A DNA stretch of 33,880 bases from Mesorhizobium amorphae. Lineage in GTDB: Bacteria > Pseudomonadota > Alphaproteobacteria > Rhizobiales > Rhizobiaceae. Positions within the stretch are counted from its first letter, which is position 1; every line of letters starts with the position of its first letter. The DNA is taken from contig NZ_JHQS01000029.1 of NCBI RefSeq assembly GCF_014843845.1, positions 1 through 33,880 of the forward strand, given 5' to 3'. Below are positions 7,836-16,131 of this stretch, piece after piece. The notes below the pieces were generated by a model, which was given only the letters and a program-made list of their open reading frames with translations, searched no databases and was not told where the DNA came from. A program made the position numbers and the translations under genes.

Positions 7836-9441
7836 TCTGATTGTTTCCTAACTTACTCGCTTGCCATCGCCCCAACCCTGGATCAAACAGGCCGTATATT
7901 GCGAACAGCACTCCAACGCCCAGAAGGATCGAAAAGCCAACAAATGCATCGATCAGCAAGTAGCCAGCCCCGAGTAACGCTACGATCGCTGACATCCTCC
8001 ACAAAGGCATAAGAAACCGACGTTCGACACCTATGCGGATGAAGCCGTACAGAAATACAACACAGGTCGAAATAGCGACAAGAAGGCTACTGTAATGGGT
8101 CGGCCTACGGTAGCTAATCCCGGCGCCCACATCATAGCTCCCTTGGAAGGCGGAAGACATATCGCCGACCAACCAAGCCACAATGTTTTCTCCACGCGAT
8201 GTCAGGTAAGCACTCTGGAGCTTCATTACTATGGCGATCAGAAACCCCAAAACAGTACACCGAAAAATCGCACGCATAACCCTGAGGCTGGTTTCATGGA
8301 GCTGGTGTTGATAATCCACCTCCGGCGCATTACTCGCTGCTTCTCCAATTTTCCAAAGATCATGGATTACCGTATGAAGCAAAATGAGGCCTGCGAAGAA
8401 CAGATAAAAACAGATGCACATGTATAGGTAAGCGAGCCCTGTGAATACGACCGCTTCCGGCACCGATATAACCTCAGGGCGCACAATCGCTAACGAGCCC
8501 CAATCCGTCGCATAGCTGCCACCACCTTTGAGCAACGGGATTAACGACACGCCGATCCACTGAAAGAGACCGGCGAATAACATACAAATCAAAAAAACCG
8601 CCCAATATGAATACGAAGATGCTTCTACGCTGCGCGCCCAGGCATCGTCGCTTTCCATCTTGTCGCCCTGCGCTACAAGCTGTGGGCGGCCTTCATCTCT
8701 CCAGAAGGTCACCAGCTCGGTCACGAAGGCGAAAAACAGTGGCAAAAATACCATGAAAACGAATGTCCAATTCGCCGTCCAAAGAAACCCAACCTGCTTG
8801 ACGACGCCATCCGCCCGGCCATAAGTCACGCTGTGAATCCCCGTAAGATACGACAAAAACCCAAGAGCGGTGACACCCGCAAACACCGACGCCGGTAAAT
8901 TCAGGGGAGATCCGCGACTAAAAAACGCCTCCGATTTCCTCGCCAAACTAAGACGGCGCCTCGGCCCTTTGGCGTCAGTTTCCCGTATCAGCTCTGCCGG
9001 TGAATCTGGCTCGTCATCGAAGTTCGCGGTCAATGCCGTATCTGGAATCTCCTGTGCAACGCTGCTCCCGGCTCTCTTCCATTCTCGTCTCTTGGCCGAT
9101 AACCGCGATTGCGCCGCACTAAGCTCCATCTGCCATTCGCTAGTTGCGACCGGATCATCGCATCCAAAAATCCTCGCCAGCCAGCGAATGTTGGCAGTGC
9201 TAATTCCCTTCTCGTTCTCTTGAAACCAAAGCTGCACCGTTCGCAGATCGACCCCGACCCGATTGGAATCAATCTGTGAAATCGCCTCTGCAAGGAGCTC
9301 GGGCGTCCATGGGCCTGCAGGAAACCCGTCTTTGGCCAACAGCCGACCCGCACCCGCCGCCGCCAGTCGCTTGAACAATTCTTTGAAATCACTCCCGTCT
9401 CTCGGCGGAGGGAGAAATAACTTTCCATTCTTAAACAACAA
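7825..9441 (-). CDS. rcgA: RcgA-like membrane protein
   Basis: A 538-residue protein. Residues 1-160 are soluble with a helix-turn-helix-like segment (DLRTVQLWFQENEKGISTAN). The rest has about eight hydrophobic spans, beginning near SVFAGVTALGFLSYLTGI and ending at the C-terminal SILLGVGVLFAIYGLF. The start is a TTG at 9441; no stronger start is seen. Proteins with this N-terminus (LLAEAISQID, NIRWLARIFGCDDP) are found on rhizobial conjugative replicons and resemble RcgA, a putative transporter implicated in plasmid transfer. It is followed by the rcgR-like gene with an 11-bp overlap. Fusion of a DNA-binding-like head to a membrane body would suit signal-responsive control, but that is speculative. 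Confidence 0.7.
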   Translation of the reverse strand: MLFKNGKLFLPPPRDGSDFKELFKRLAAAGAGRLLAKDGFPAGPWTPELLAEAISQIDSNRVGVDLRTVQLWFQENEKGISTANIRWLARIFGCDDPVATSEWQMELSAAQSRLSAKRREWKRAGSSVAQEIPDTALTANFDDEPDSPAELIRETDAKGPRRRLSLARKSEAFFSRGSPLNLPASVFAGVTALGFLSYLTGIHSVTYGRADGVVKQVGFLWTANWTFVFMVFLPLFFAFVTELVTFWRDEGRPQLVAQGDKMESDDAWARSVEASSYSYWAVFLICMLFAGLFQWIGVSLIPLLKGGGSYATDWGSLAIVRPEVISVPEAVVFTGLAYLYMCICFYLFFAGLILLHTVIHDLWKIGEAASNAPEVDYQHQLHETSLRVMRAIFRCTVLGFLIAIVMKLQSAYLTSRGENIVAWLVGDMSSAFQGSYDVGAGISYRRPTHYSSLLVAISTCVVFLYGFIRIGVERRFLMPLWRMSAIVALLGAGYLLIDAFVGFSILLGVGVLFAIYGLFDPGLGRWQASKLGNNQSVS

Positions 9442-9566
9442 CTTATAGGCTCTAGTTTCGTCCCGTTTCGCTTGGCTTCGTATCCTATCGTGCCTTCGTC
9501 CTCAATCAACGTTTTTATCCCGGTGCGGGAGATGATCGAATGACGAGATGCGCGTGGAGCCGGTCG

Positions 9567-9911
9567 ATGCCCATTCAAGTGGTCTGTAACAACGGAGTGA
9601 TGGAAGAGGCTGATGAGGTCGCGAATCTGCTCGCGGCGCATCGTCAAGCAGTCGCCATGGTTGAACGTCTCGGTAGGCGATGGATGGGGGCCGAAGGGCC
9701 GGACGCGACCCAGATCGGCCGGCGATTGGACTCGGTCATGGCGGAAGAGGCTATCGCGCGGCGGCGCGCGGCCGCTGCGCCGGTGGCCGATGTCGTTGAG
9801 ATGAAAATGAAGGCAGGTTATTTCCGGCGGTTGTTGGGGAACGGTTGGTGCGAGATTGATGACGACGATTGGCGCGCGTTGCTCGGTTCTTTCACGAAAC
9901 TGCAGTCCTAG
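9567..9911 (+). CDS. Hypothetical protein
   Basis: A 114-residue protein with no recognised domain: an acidic and alanine-rich N-terminus (MEEADEVANLLAAHRQAVAM), a helical middle, and a C-terminus rich in Asp (WCEIDDDDWRALLGSF). I chose the ATG at 9567 because GGAG lies seven bases upstream; an ATG at 9540 is in frame. It is divergent from the rcgA-like gene, and its stop overlaps by four bases the stop of the leftward membrane protein at 9908-10072. Function unknown. Confidence 0.55.
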   Translation: MPIQVVCNNGVMEEADEVANLLAAHRQAVAMVERLGRRWMGAEGPDATQIGRRLDSVMAEEAIARRRAAAAPVADVVEMKMKAGYFRRLLGNGWCEIDDDDWRALLGSFTKLQS

Positions 9912-10072
9912 GAGAACAGCGCCGAAATCCATGAGGCCACGGTATTCCAGGCCGCATAGAGCCCCGCAGGCACCAAGATGATCGCGATGAATGCGATAGC
10001 ATCGCCGATGGCGCCGTCGGTGCGTCCTTCCACGGGATAGTAATATTTGTGCGCCTCATCGTCGTGCTTCAT
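9908..10072 (-). CDS. Small single-pass membrane protein
   Basis: A 54-residue protein starting MKHDDEAHKYYYPVEG, followed by a hydrophobic helix (about residues 20-45, AIGDAIAFIAIILVPAGLY). The ATG at 10072 overlaps the stop of the preceding thermonuclease-like frame (TAATG) and has GGAGA upstream, so it is the last gene of a coupled leftward operon. Small membrane proteins of this type occur in rhizobial T4SS loci; its role is unknown. Confidence 0.65.
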   Translation of the reverse strand: MKHDDEAHKYYYPVEGRTDGAIGDAIAFIAIILVPAGLYAAWNTVASWISALFS

Positions 10073-10618
10073 TATTGTATCTCCGATCGCTTGTTTAGCA
10101 GCAGCTGAACAGGATGCTGAAACGTCGTGCTCCACAGACCTGTGCGTTTCATCTTAGCGTTGATTTCCGCGACGAGGTAGTTCTCATTGACGGCTTTGCC
10201 CTTTGCTGTCGTCGCGGCAAATGCGTATCCGGTAGCTATGAGCGCGGTGCCAACGTCAATTGTTTCGCCATTCAGCTGCGCACCGCAAACGACAAAAACC
10301 GCCTTGTCCAGGGCGTAGCCGATTGGCTGGCATGTCACTGCGGCGCTATCGAATAGGGCTGCCAACGTGCGCCAGCGAGGTATTCCCGCAATCGACTTTG
10401 TTACCATTTGGCTCTTCGGCTGATGTGCCGCGAAGACATGACTGGACTCCATAGAGCCGGAAAATGTGATCGCCGTCGCGCCAGGTATCTCCGGTAAGCA
10501 GTTGAGCCGATTTCGATACCACCAAGGGAATTGGAGCGGCGGAATCGGGGACATGTTGCGCCTGTGCCGATGCGCATACCGAGAATGCGGCCAACACTGC
10601 AAAGCTCGCCTGTTTCAT
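10072..10618 (-). pseudogene. Thermonuclease-like secreted protein, frameshifted
   Basis: The first frame (from 10618) encodes a signal peptide (MKQASFAVLAAFSVCASAQA), then GDTWRDGDHIFRLYGVQSC, the start of a staphylococcal-nuclease-like fold. It hits a stop at 10346. The second frame continues the same protein with LAALFDSAAVTCQP through ENYLVAEINAKMKRTGLWS, the expected C-terminal half. One extra base near 10362-10370 accounts for the break; removing it gives SLAHLAALFDS. Full length would be about 181 residues. Thermonuclease-family proteins of this sort occur next to VirB clusters in Rhizobiales. It is preceded by an ATGA overlap with the upstream gene and followed by a TAATG overlap, so it sits in a coupled operon. 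A sequencing error is possible. Confidence 0.75.
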
Positions 10619-11217
10619 TCCTGGAACTGTCCACCGAGGTCGGCGGAGTGCTCCAGATCGGGGCGCAGCGACCTGCCGTCCTTGTTGCGTCCGATTTCCG
10701 CCATGTCGAAGAAGACCATTTCGTCATCGTCGTAGGCGACGTTGTACGGGTCGTTTGCGTTGCCCGCACCCACGAGAGAGAAACACGACACAGCGTCGGG
10801 TTCCCCCTGCCTGCTCTGCAGCACCAGTGTTTTGCAAAGCACGACAGAAGCACGATCGTTGTAGATGCCTTCTTCATAGTCCTGCGCGGCCTTCGTGCAG
10901 TCCCACTCCTGCGTCTTGTAGGTAATTTTTGGTCTTGGGCAGGCCGCAAGGCCGCGCAGCCGGTAGGTCACGCCGTTGATGACGCGCTCGGTCGCCGACG
11001 GCACCTTGACCGGCGAGATGAGGGTCGCCGCATCGCGCTGAAAGAGCGCGCCTTTGGCATCGTAGCGCTCATAGACGAACACCTTCTCACCCGGCTTGGC
11101 AAACTGAAGCAGGTAGCGCTCCGACGGCTGCGCGAAGGCATTTGGGGCGTCGGCGCCGGCAGCATAAGCCACGGCACCCTGGAGCAGCAAAACCGTGCAA
11201 AGGGCAGTCTGTTTCAT
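10615..11217 (-). CDS. Secreted protein of the T4SS accessory operon
   Basis: A 200-residue protein with a signal peptide (MKQTALCTVLLLQGAVAYAAG) and several Cys residues in the mature part (LAACPRPKITYKTQEWDCTK, VVLCKT, AVSCFS), so it is probably a disulfide-containing periplasmic protein. No named family is recognised. It is the first gene of a leftward three-gene operon divergent from virB1; the stop overlaps the next start (ATGA). I took the ATG at 11217 because it begins the signal peptide, although the frame is open upstream. The shared promoter region holds the large TTTACTA inverted repeat, so it is probably co-regulated with the virB operon. Confidence 0.75.
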   Translation of the reverse strand: MKQTALCTVLLLQGAVAYAAGADAPNAFAQPSERYLLQFAKPGEKVFVYERYDAKGALFQRDAATLISPVKVPSATERVINGVTYRLRGLAACPRPKITYKTQEWDCTKAAQDYEEGIYNDRASVVLCKTLVLQSRQGEPDAVSCFSLVGAGNANDPYNVAYDDDEMVFFDMAEIGRNKDGRSLRPDLEHSADLGGQFQE

Positions 11218-11246
11218 CGAAATTCGTCCCTGCGGTGCATATGGTG

Positions 11247-11290
11247 TTGACACTTTACTAGGGCTGCGTGTAGCCATAGTAAAGTGTTAA
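11247..11290. promoter_or_regulatory. Large inverted repeat between divergent operons (candidate operator)
   Basis: The arms TTGACACTTTACTA (11247-11260) and TAGTAAAGTGTTAA (11277-11290) are complementary at 13 of 14 positions. The spacer contains a second, inner inverted repeat GGCT/AGCC (11262-11265 and 11272-11275). It lies between the leftward secreted-protein operon (start 11217) and virB1 (start 11305), so a protein bound here could control both. TTGACA and TTAACA are also plausible -35 boxes, one per direction. The left arm recurs exactly at 18153-18166. Confidence 0.7.
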
Positions 11291-11304
11291 ATTTTGGCGA
11301 CAGT

Positions 11305-11958
11305 ATGAACACTCGCACAGCTCTTCTGTTGACCCTCTATGCTGCTGCAATACCGTTGCAAGCGCTCGGCCGTGATCTGGCATCAGACCGCGTAGCAGTC
11401 GCCTTTGCAACGCCGACAGATCCCATTGCCACGGGCGGGCAGAAAAGGCAGGGGGCGTGCAAAACGGGAAACCGTACTAAAGTCGCCCAACTTGTGCGTT
11501 CAATCGCGCAGGAAGAAGAATTCGACGCCGATCTGGCCGAGGCGATTGCATGGGCTGAAAGCGATCTCGGCGCCAGTCAAGGTCCGTCCAAGGCCGGAGC
11601 CCTGGGGATCATGCAGCTGATGCAGGCCACGGCCGCCGATCTCGGCGTCAGCGACCGTTGCGATACAGAGGCGAATGTCCGGGCTGGCCTTCGCTATCTC
11701 AAGTCACTCTATGACGAGTTCCAGGATCCGCTGCTGATGCTTGCGGCTTATAACGCCGGGCCTAACAGCGTCTACAAGACGCAGGGCATTCCGGTGAATC
11801 CGGAGACGGCCGAATACATCGTGAAAATTTTGAACCGCTGGAAGTTCGGCGGTGTCGTGAAGAAATCCGCCCTGACCAAATCCGAAATGCCCGCGGCCGC
11901 TCCGCCAGCAAACGAGGACCCTTGGCAGGATGGTCATGTCATGGATTTCGGCAACTGA
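11305..11958 (+). CDS. virB1: VirB1-type lytic transglycosylase
   Basis: A 217-residue periplasmic murein hydrolase that would open the peptidoglycan for the secretion channel. It has a signal peptide (MNTRTALLLTLYAAAIPLQA) and an SLT domain: the catalytic Glu in IAWAES, then GALGIMQLMQATA, ANVRAGLRYLKSLYD and MLAAYNAGP. It is the first gene of the rightward virB operon, 15 bp after the large operator-like repeat, and virB2 follows after 12 bp. The ATG at 11305 begins the signal peptide; the frame is open a little upstream. Confidence 0.9.
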   Translation: MNTRTALLLTLYAAAIPLQALGRDLASDRVAVAFATPTDPIATGGQKRQGACKTGNRTKVAQLVRSIAQEEEFDADLAEAIAWAESDLGASQGPSKAGALGIMQLMQATAADLGVSDRCDTEANVRAGLRYLKSLYDEFQDPLLMLAAYNAGPNSVYKTQGIPVNPETAEYIVKILNRWKFGGVVKKSALTKSEMPAAAPPANEDPWQDGHVMDFGN

Positions 11959-11970
11959 AAGGAGCCAAGG

Positions 11971-12285
11971 GTGGAATACAGGAAAGCGGGCAAATTTGCC
12001 CTGAAACTGGCCTTGGCCTCGGCGGTCGGAATAGCACTCGCGCCAACCATTGCGTACGCCCAGTCGGCCGCGCCAGTCGAAAACGTGCTGGAGTGGTTCG
12101 TCGGCGTTCTGCAGGGCAACATAGCGCGCTCATTCGCCATCATCGCGGTCTGTTTTCTCGGCTTCCTCGCCATGACGGGCCGCCTGGCGTGGATGATGGC
12201 TTTTTCCATCATCATCGGCATCGCCCTGATCTTCGGCGCTGCCCAGCTGGTGGATGCGGTTCGCGCGACCGCGGGAGGCGGCTGA
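11971..12285 (+). CDS. virB2: VirB2-type major pilin
   Basis: A 104-residue pilin precursor with a long signal peptide ending near PTIAYAQ, then two hydrophobic segments (about residues 53-72 and 76-97), as in VirB2. The GTG start at 11971 is preceded by AAGGAGCC. Processed subunits would assemble the conjugative pilus. It follows virB1 and ends three bases before virB3. Confidence 0.85.
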   Translation: MEYRKAGKFALKLALASAVGIALAPTIAYAQSAAPVENVLEWFVGVLQGNIARSFAIIAVCFLGFLAMTGRLAWMMAFSIIIGIALIFGAAQLVDAVRATAGGG

Positions 12286-12288
12286 GAC

Positions 12289-12582
12289 ATGGATGACGAA
12301 GAAGTCTATGTCGAGCCGGTCAGCCTGCCCCTGACACGCCCCCCAATGAAATGGGGGGTGCGATATGAAGTTTTTGCACTGAACGGCATCCTGGCGGTGA
12401 TCGGCTTTATCGCCACGAGCAGCTTCATGCTCGGCCTTGGCGTGTTCGGCGTGGTGCATCTGGTCAGCGCATATCTGTGCCAGCGCGACCCCTACATGTT
12501 TCATATTTTCGAGCGGCGCATCTCCAAACGCGGAGCGGTGGCGAACCTTACTTTTTGGGGGGCGAGGAGCTATTCGCCATGA
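12289..12582 (+). CDS. virB3: VirB3-type inner-membrane protein
   Basis: A 97-residue protein with one or two hydrophobic segments (about residues 27-60, VFALNGILAVIGFIATSSF) and the typical C-terminus RDPYMFHIFERRISKR. VirB3 associates with the VirB4 ATPase at the inner membrane. It overlaps virB4 by four bases (ATGA). Confidence 0.85.
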   Translation: MDDEEVYVEPVSLPLTRPPMKWGVRYEVFALNGILAVIGFIATSSFMLGLGVFGVVHLVSAYLCQRDPYMFHIFERRISKRGAVANLTFWGARSYSP

Positions 12583-14981
12583 GCCTCGATGCCGACCTGA
12601 AATTTGGCCGTGAGCGCCGCCGCGAAAAACCCGCGGCAATGCACATCCCCTACCTTCGCCATGTCGATGACAATCTGATCGTGACGAAGAGCGGCTTTCT
12701 GGTCGGCGCCATCCAGCTCAGCGGCCTGCCGTTCCAGACGATGGACCAGGCCGAGTTGAACAGCCGAATGTTCAACCGCAACACCACGTTCCGCAACCTG
12801 TCGACCTCGCGCTTTGCGGTCTACACAACGATCATCCGCCGCCACGTGACGCCGGAGATCGAAGGCGACTTTGACAATCCTTTCGTAGCCGAGCTCGATG
12901 CCCGCTACATGGATGAGCTTGGGTCGAAGAACCTTTTCGTCAACGAGGCCTATCTGACGGTCATACGCCGCCCGATGGTCGGCCGTGTCGGCTGGGTGGA
13001 CAAGGCGCTCAATGCATTCCGCATCAGCACCGCAGGCGAAGAAACCCGCGAAGAAGCAATAGTGGAACTGCATGACATCCTTGCCGGGATGGTCAAGGAT
13101 TTCACCGCTTACGGCGGGCGTCTTCTCGGCGTCGTGAAGCGCCGCGACAGCTTCTTTTCCGAGCCCGCGGAATTCTTGGCGAAGATCCTCGCCGGCGGCG
13201 GCGACGTGGAAATGCCTCTGCCACGCATGAGCCTTGGCGATGTTCTGGCGACGCGGCAGCTGTTTTTCGGCAAGTCGGCGCTGGAACTTCGCGCGCCGGA
13301 CCAAGCCAAACTCGGCGCCATGGTGTCAATCAAGGAATACCCGCCGTTCACCGCTCCGGGCTCATTGGACGGTCTGTTGCGCCTGCCCCATGAGTTTGTC
13401 CTGACGCAGAGTTTCGCGATCGAAGACCGTGTAACGGCGATGCGCAGGATCAACACCATCGCCAACCAGGTTGAGGGTTCCGACGAGGCGGGCACGACGG
13501 TCGAGGAGTCCGTACACGACGGCGCCGATAAGCTGGCCGGCGGCGAAGTCGTTTTCGGACAACATCACATGAGCGTCATGGCATTGGCGCCGGACATGAA
13601 CGGTCTCAACCGTGCGCTGTCCGACATCACGGCCGAGCTTTCGCGCATGTCGATCGTGCCGATACGCGAGACACTGAACACGGAACTGGCCTTCTGGGCG
13701 CAGTTGCCAGGAAATTTCAGCTACATCGCGCGACGTGCGTTGATCTCGTCTCTTAACTTTGCCGGGCTGTTTTCGGGACATAATTTCCCGTCCGGCCAAC
13801 GTGAGCGGCTGCATTGGAAACGGCCCATCGCTTTGCTCGAAACGACCAGCCAGACGGCTTACTATTTCAATTTCCACGTTCACGATGTCGGGCACTTCAC
13901 GGTGTTTGGCCCGACCGGCTCGGGCAAGACCGTGGTGCTGTCGTTCCTGATGGCGCAGGCCATGCGCATCATGCCGCGGCCGCGATGCGTCTATTTCGAC
14001 TACATGCGCGGCGCTGAAATTTTCGTTCGGGCGCTCGGCGGTCGTTACGAGGTGATGGAACCCTCTCAGCCGACTGGGTTCGCGCCATTGCAGCTTGATG
14101 ACACGGCAGAAAACCGTTCTTTCCTGGAAGATTTGCTCCTCTACATTCTGACGCCGGAACGCGGCGCGCTGGACGTGGCCGAGATGCGCGTCATCAACGC
14201 CGCCGTCGACATGATCTACAAGATCCCGCGCGAACGGCGGACCTTCGACCTGCTGCCGGAAGTGCTGCGGGGCTCGCTCATGCCTGGCATGAACGATTTG
14301 GCCGCGAGGATACAGCCCTGGCTCGACCCGAAGGACAAGGGCTGGCTTTTCAACAATCCTGTCGATTTGGTTGATTTCTCGAAGCCCGTTGTCGGGTTCG
14401 ACATGACGAAGATCCTGGGCGACAGAAAGCTGCGCTCGGCGGCGTTGCTCTACATCTTCCACCGTCTTGAAGACGTCATCGACGGTTCGCCAATCATGCT
14501 CTTCCTCGATGAAGGTTGGAAGCTGCTGGACGACGAGGTTTTCGCCGCCTTCATCAATGAGACGCTGAAGACCATTCGTCGCCGCAACGGGGTGGTCGGC
14601 TTCGGCACACAGACAGCGGAAGACGTCGTCAGTTCCTCCATTTCGTCGTCACTGATCGAGCAAACGAAGACCAACATTTTCTTCCCCAACCCGAAGGCGA
14701 GCAAGGAGTCCTACATGGAGCGCTTCTCGCTGACAGCGAAGGAATTCGAGTTCGTGCGCCGCACCGCGAAGGAGACACGCACCTTCCTGGTCAAGCACGA
14801 CAGCGACTCGATCGTCGCCAAGCTCGATTTGTCGGCGATGCCCGATCTCATCAAGGTCTTGTCCTCGAATGAAGCCAACAGCAAGGAATGCGCACGGCTC
14901 CGGGAAACCTTCGGCGACGAGCCGGAGATGTGGCTGCCGTACTTCTGCGGATGGGAGAACGAGCATGACGAAGCGGCTTAG
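12579..14981 (+). CDS. virB4: VirB4-type ATPase
   Basis: An 800-residue ATPase of the type IV secretion system, powering pilus assembly and transfer. The CagE/TrbE/VirB N-terminal region is followed by Walker A GPTGSGKT (about residues 444-451) and Walker B IMLFLDEG (about 638-646), with VGFGTQTAEDV downstream. The ATG at 12579 overlaps the virB3 stop. It is intact and of family-typical length. The end overlaps the next gene by 17 bp. Confidence 0.95.
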   Translation: MSLDADLKFGRERRREKPAAMHIPYLRHVDDNLIVTKSGFLVGAIQLSGLPFQTMDQAELNSRMFNRNTTFRNLSTSRFAVYTTIIRRHVTPEIEGDFDNPFVAELDARYMDELGSKNLFVNEAYLTVIRRPMVGRVGWVDKALNAFRISTAGEETREEAIVELHDILAGMVKDFTAYGGRLLGVVKRRDSFFSEPAEFLAKILAGGGDVEMPLPRMSLGDVLATRQLFFGKSALELRAPDQAKLGAMVSIKEYPPFTAPGSLDGLLRLPHEFVLTQSFAIEDRVTAMRRINTIANQVEGSDEAGTTVEESVHDGADKLAGGEVVFGQHHMSVMALAPDMNGLNRALSDITAELSRMSIVPIRETLNTELAFWAQLPGNFSYIARRALISSLNFAGLFSGHNFPSGQRERLHWKRPIALLETTSQTAYYFNFHVHDVGHFTVFGPTGSGKTVVLSFLMAQAMRIMPRPRCVYFDYMRGAEIFVRALGGRYEVMEPSQPTGFAPLQLDDTAENRSFLEDLLLYILTPERGALDVAEMRVINAAVDMIYKIPRERRTFDLLPEVLRGSLMPGMNDLAARIQPWLDPKDKGWLFNNPVDLVDFSKPVVGFDMTKILGDRKLRSAALLYIFHRLEDVIDGSPIMLFLDEGWKLLDDEVFAAFINETLKTIRRRNGVVGFGTQTAEDVVSSSISSSLIEQTKTNIFFPNPKASKESYMERFSLTAKEFEFVRRTAKETRTFLVKHDSDSIVAKLDLSAMPDLIKVLSSNEANSKECARLRETFGDEPEMWLPYFCGWENEHDEAA

Positions 14982-16122
14982 CAGCTTTTGTCTGGCCGTG
15001 GCTCTCGCGACGGCGGAAAGCATGACCGTGGCTGCCGCTCAGATCGCCGTCATCGACGATTCAAACCTCGAAAAGCGGCAAGAGGACGAGCAGCACAGTA
15101 CGAAGTCGGATGAGGCCAAAAGGGACGAAACCGACAAGAAGAAAAGTGTCGTCTGCACCTACTCGAACAAATACCGCTCACAGATGTTTCGCCGATCCCC
15201 GGCCGAAGCGTTGCAGCGCGACGCGGGCAACGTGAAGATGATCCGCTATTACGCGCAGAAATACGGCGTGCCCGAAGGCCTGGCGCTGTCCGTTGCCTAT
15301 CAGGAATCGCGCTTCGACACATGCGCCGGGAGCCACACCGGCGTCAAAGGCGTCATGCAACTGACCAAAGGCACCGGTAAGTCCATGGGACTTGACCGCG
15401 ACGTGAACGAGCAGAATGTCGAAGGCGGTGTCAAATATCTCGGAATGGGCGTGAAGCAATGCGGGGCGACGAATTATAGCTGTCTCGCCTCCTTCTACAA
15501 TGGATCCAACGCAGGCGAGCAAAACCAGTGGGCCGGCGGTGTCGGCCGTTGGAACAGCTACTTCAACGAATATGTATCGAGCGGCAAGGCTCCGGCCGCC
15601 GCGCCGCCACCATTCTCGATCGTAACGGCCGACGGCGCGGGCGGCACGGCCCAGAACGCGGCTATGGGCGCGGTGAGGAAGGCGGCTGGCGGCCTCGATG
15701 CAAGCTCATCGCAGATGGGCGCCAACGACGCGGCAATCGACGCGCTGGCGGGCAATGTTGGCCAGGTAACCGAATACAAGGACGCTTGGGAGCTGAACTC
15801 GTCGGCTCGTGGGATCAACGCCGATGTCACCAACCAGTACCTCGCCCAAGCGGGGGATTTTACGGCGTTGCTGGCCCAACTTCTATCGTTGCAGAATGTT
15901 CAGGCATCGCAGTCGTCCAAGCTGATTCAACAGCCGAAGAGCGGCTCTCCAAACCCGTTCTCTTGTGATCCCGCGGAACTGGAACGATTGAAGATCGATC
16001 GCGGCCGGTGGCTACCATGCGCGGTTGAGAACGCGGAGGCAAGCTCGGCCGACAGCCGCTCGATGATCATCACCAGTGATCCTGCCGGCGCTGCCAACGT
16101 GATCAATTCCCTACAGCAATAG
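14965..16122 (+). CDS. Second lytic transglycosylase in the virB operon
   Basis: A 385-residue secreted protein with a signal peptide ending near AAA, followed by QIAVIDDSNL. An SLT domain lies at about residues 80-190: the Glu of LSVAYQESRFD, then GVKGVMQLTKGTG, EGGVKYLGMGV and CLASFYNGSNAG. The remaining 190 residues are Ala/Gly/Gln-rich and not recognised. The mature N-terminus QIAVID-x-x-NL is shared with the VirB5 encoded next (QIAVIDGANL), suggesting a common localisation or assembly signal. It overlaps virB4 by 17 bp and is 9 bp before virB5. The ATG at 14965 begins the signal peptide. A second transglycosylase besides VirB1 is the unusual point. Confidence 0.85.
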   Translation: MTKRLSSFCLAVALATAESMTVAAAQIAVIDDSNLEKRQEDEQHSTKSDEAKRDETDKKKSVVCTYSNKYRSQMFRRSPAEALQRDAGNVKMIRYYAQKYGVPEGLALSVAYQESRFDTCAGSHTGVKGVMQLTKGTGKSMGLDRDVNEQNVEGGVKYLGMGVKQCGATNYSCLASFYNGSNAGEQNQWAGGVGRWNSYFNEYVSSGKAPAAAPPPFSIVTADGAGGTAQNAAMGAVRKAAGGLDASSSQMGANDAAIDALAGNVGQVTEYKDAWELNSSARGINADVTNQYLAQAGDFTALLAQLLSLQNVQASQSSKLIQQPKSGSPNPFSCDPAELERLKIDRGRWLPCAVENAEASSADSRSMIITSDPAGAANVINSLQQ

Positions 16123-16131
16123 GAGGCTGAC

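Noticed and set aside
13362..14462. A 366-residue minus-strand frame opposite virB4
   Set aside because: It is antisense to the VirB4 ATPase, with Arg/His-rich composition typical of a shadow frame.
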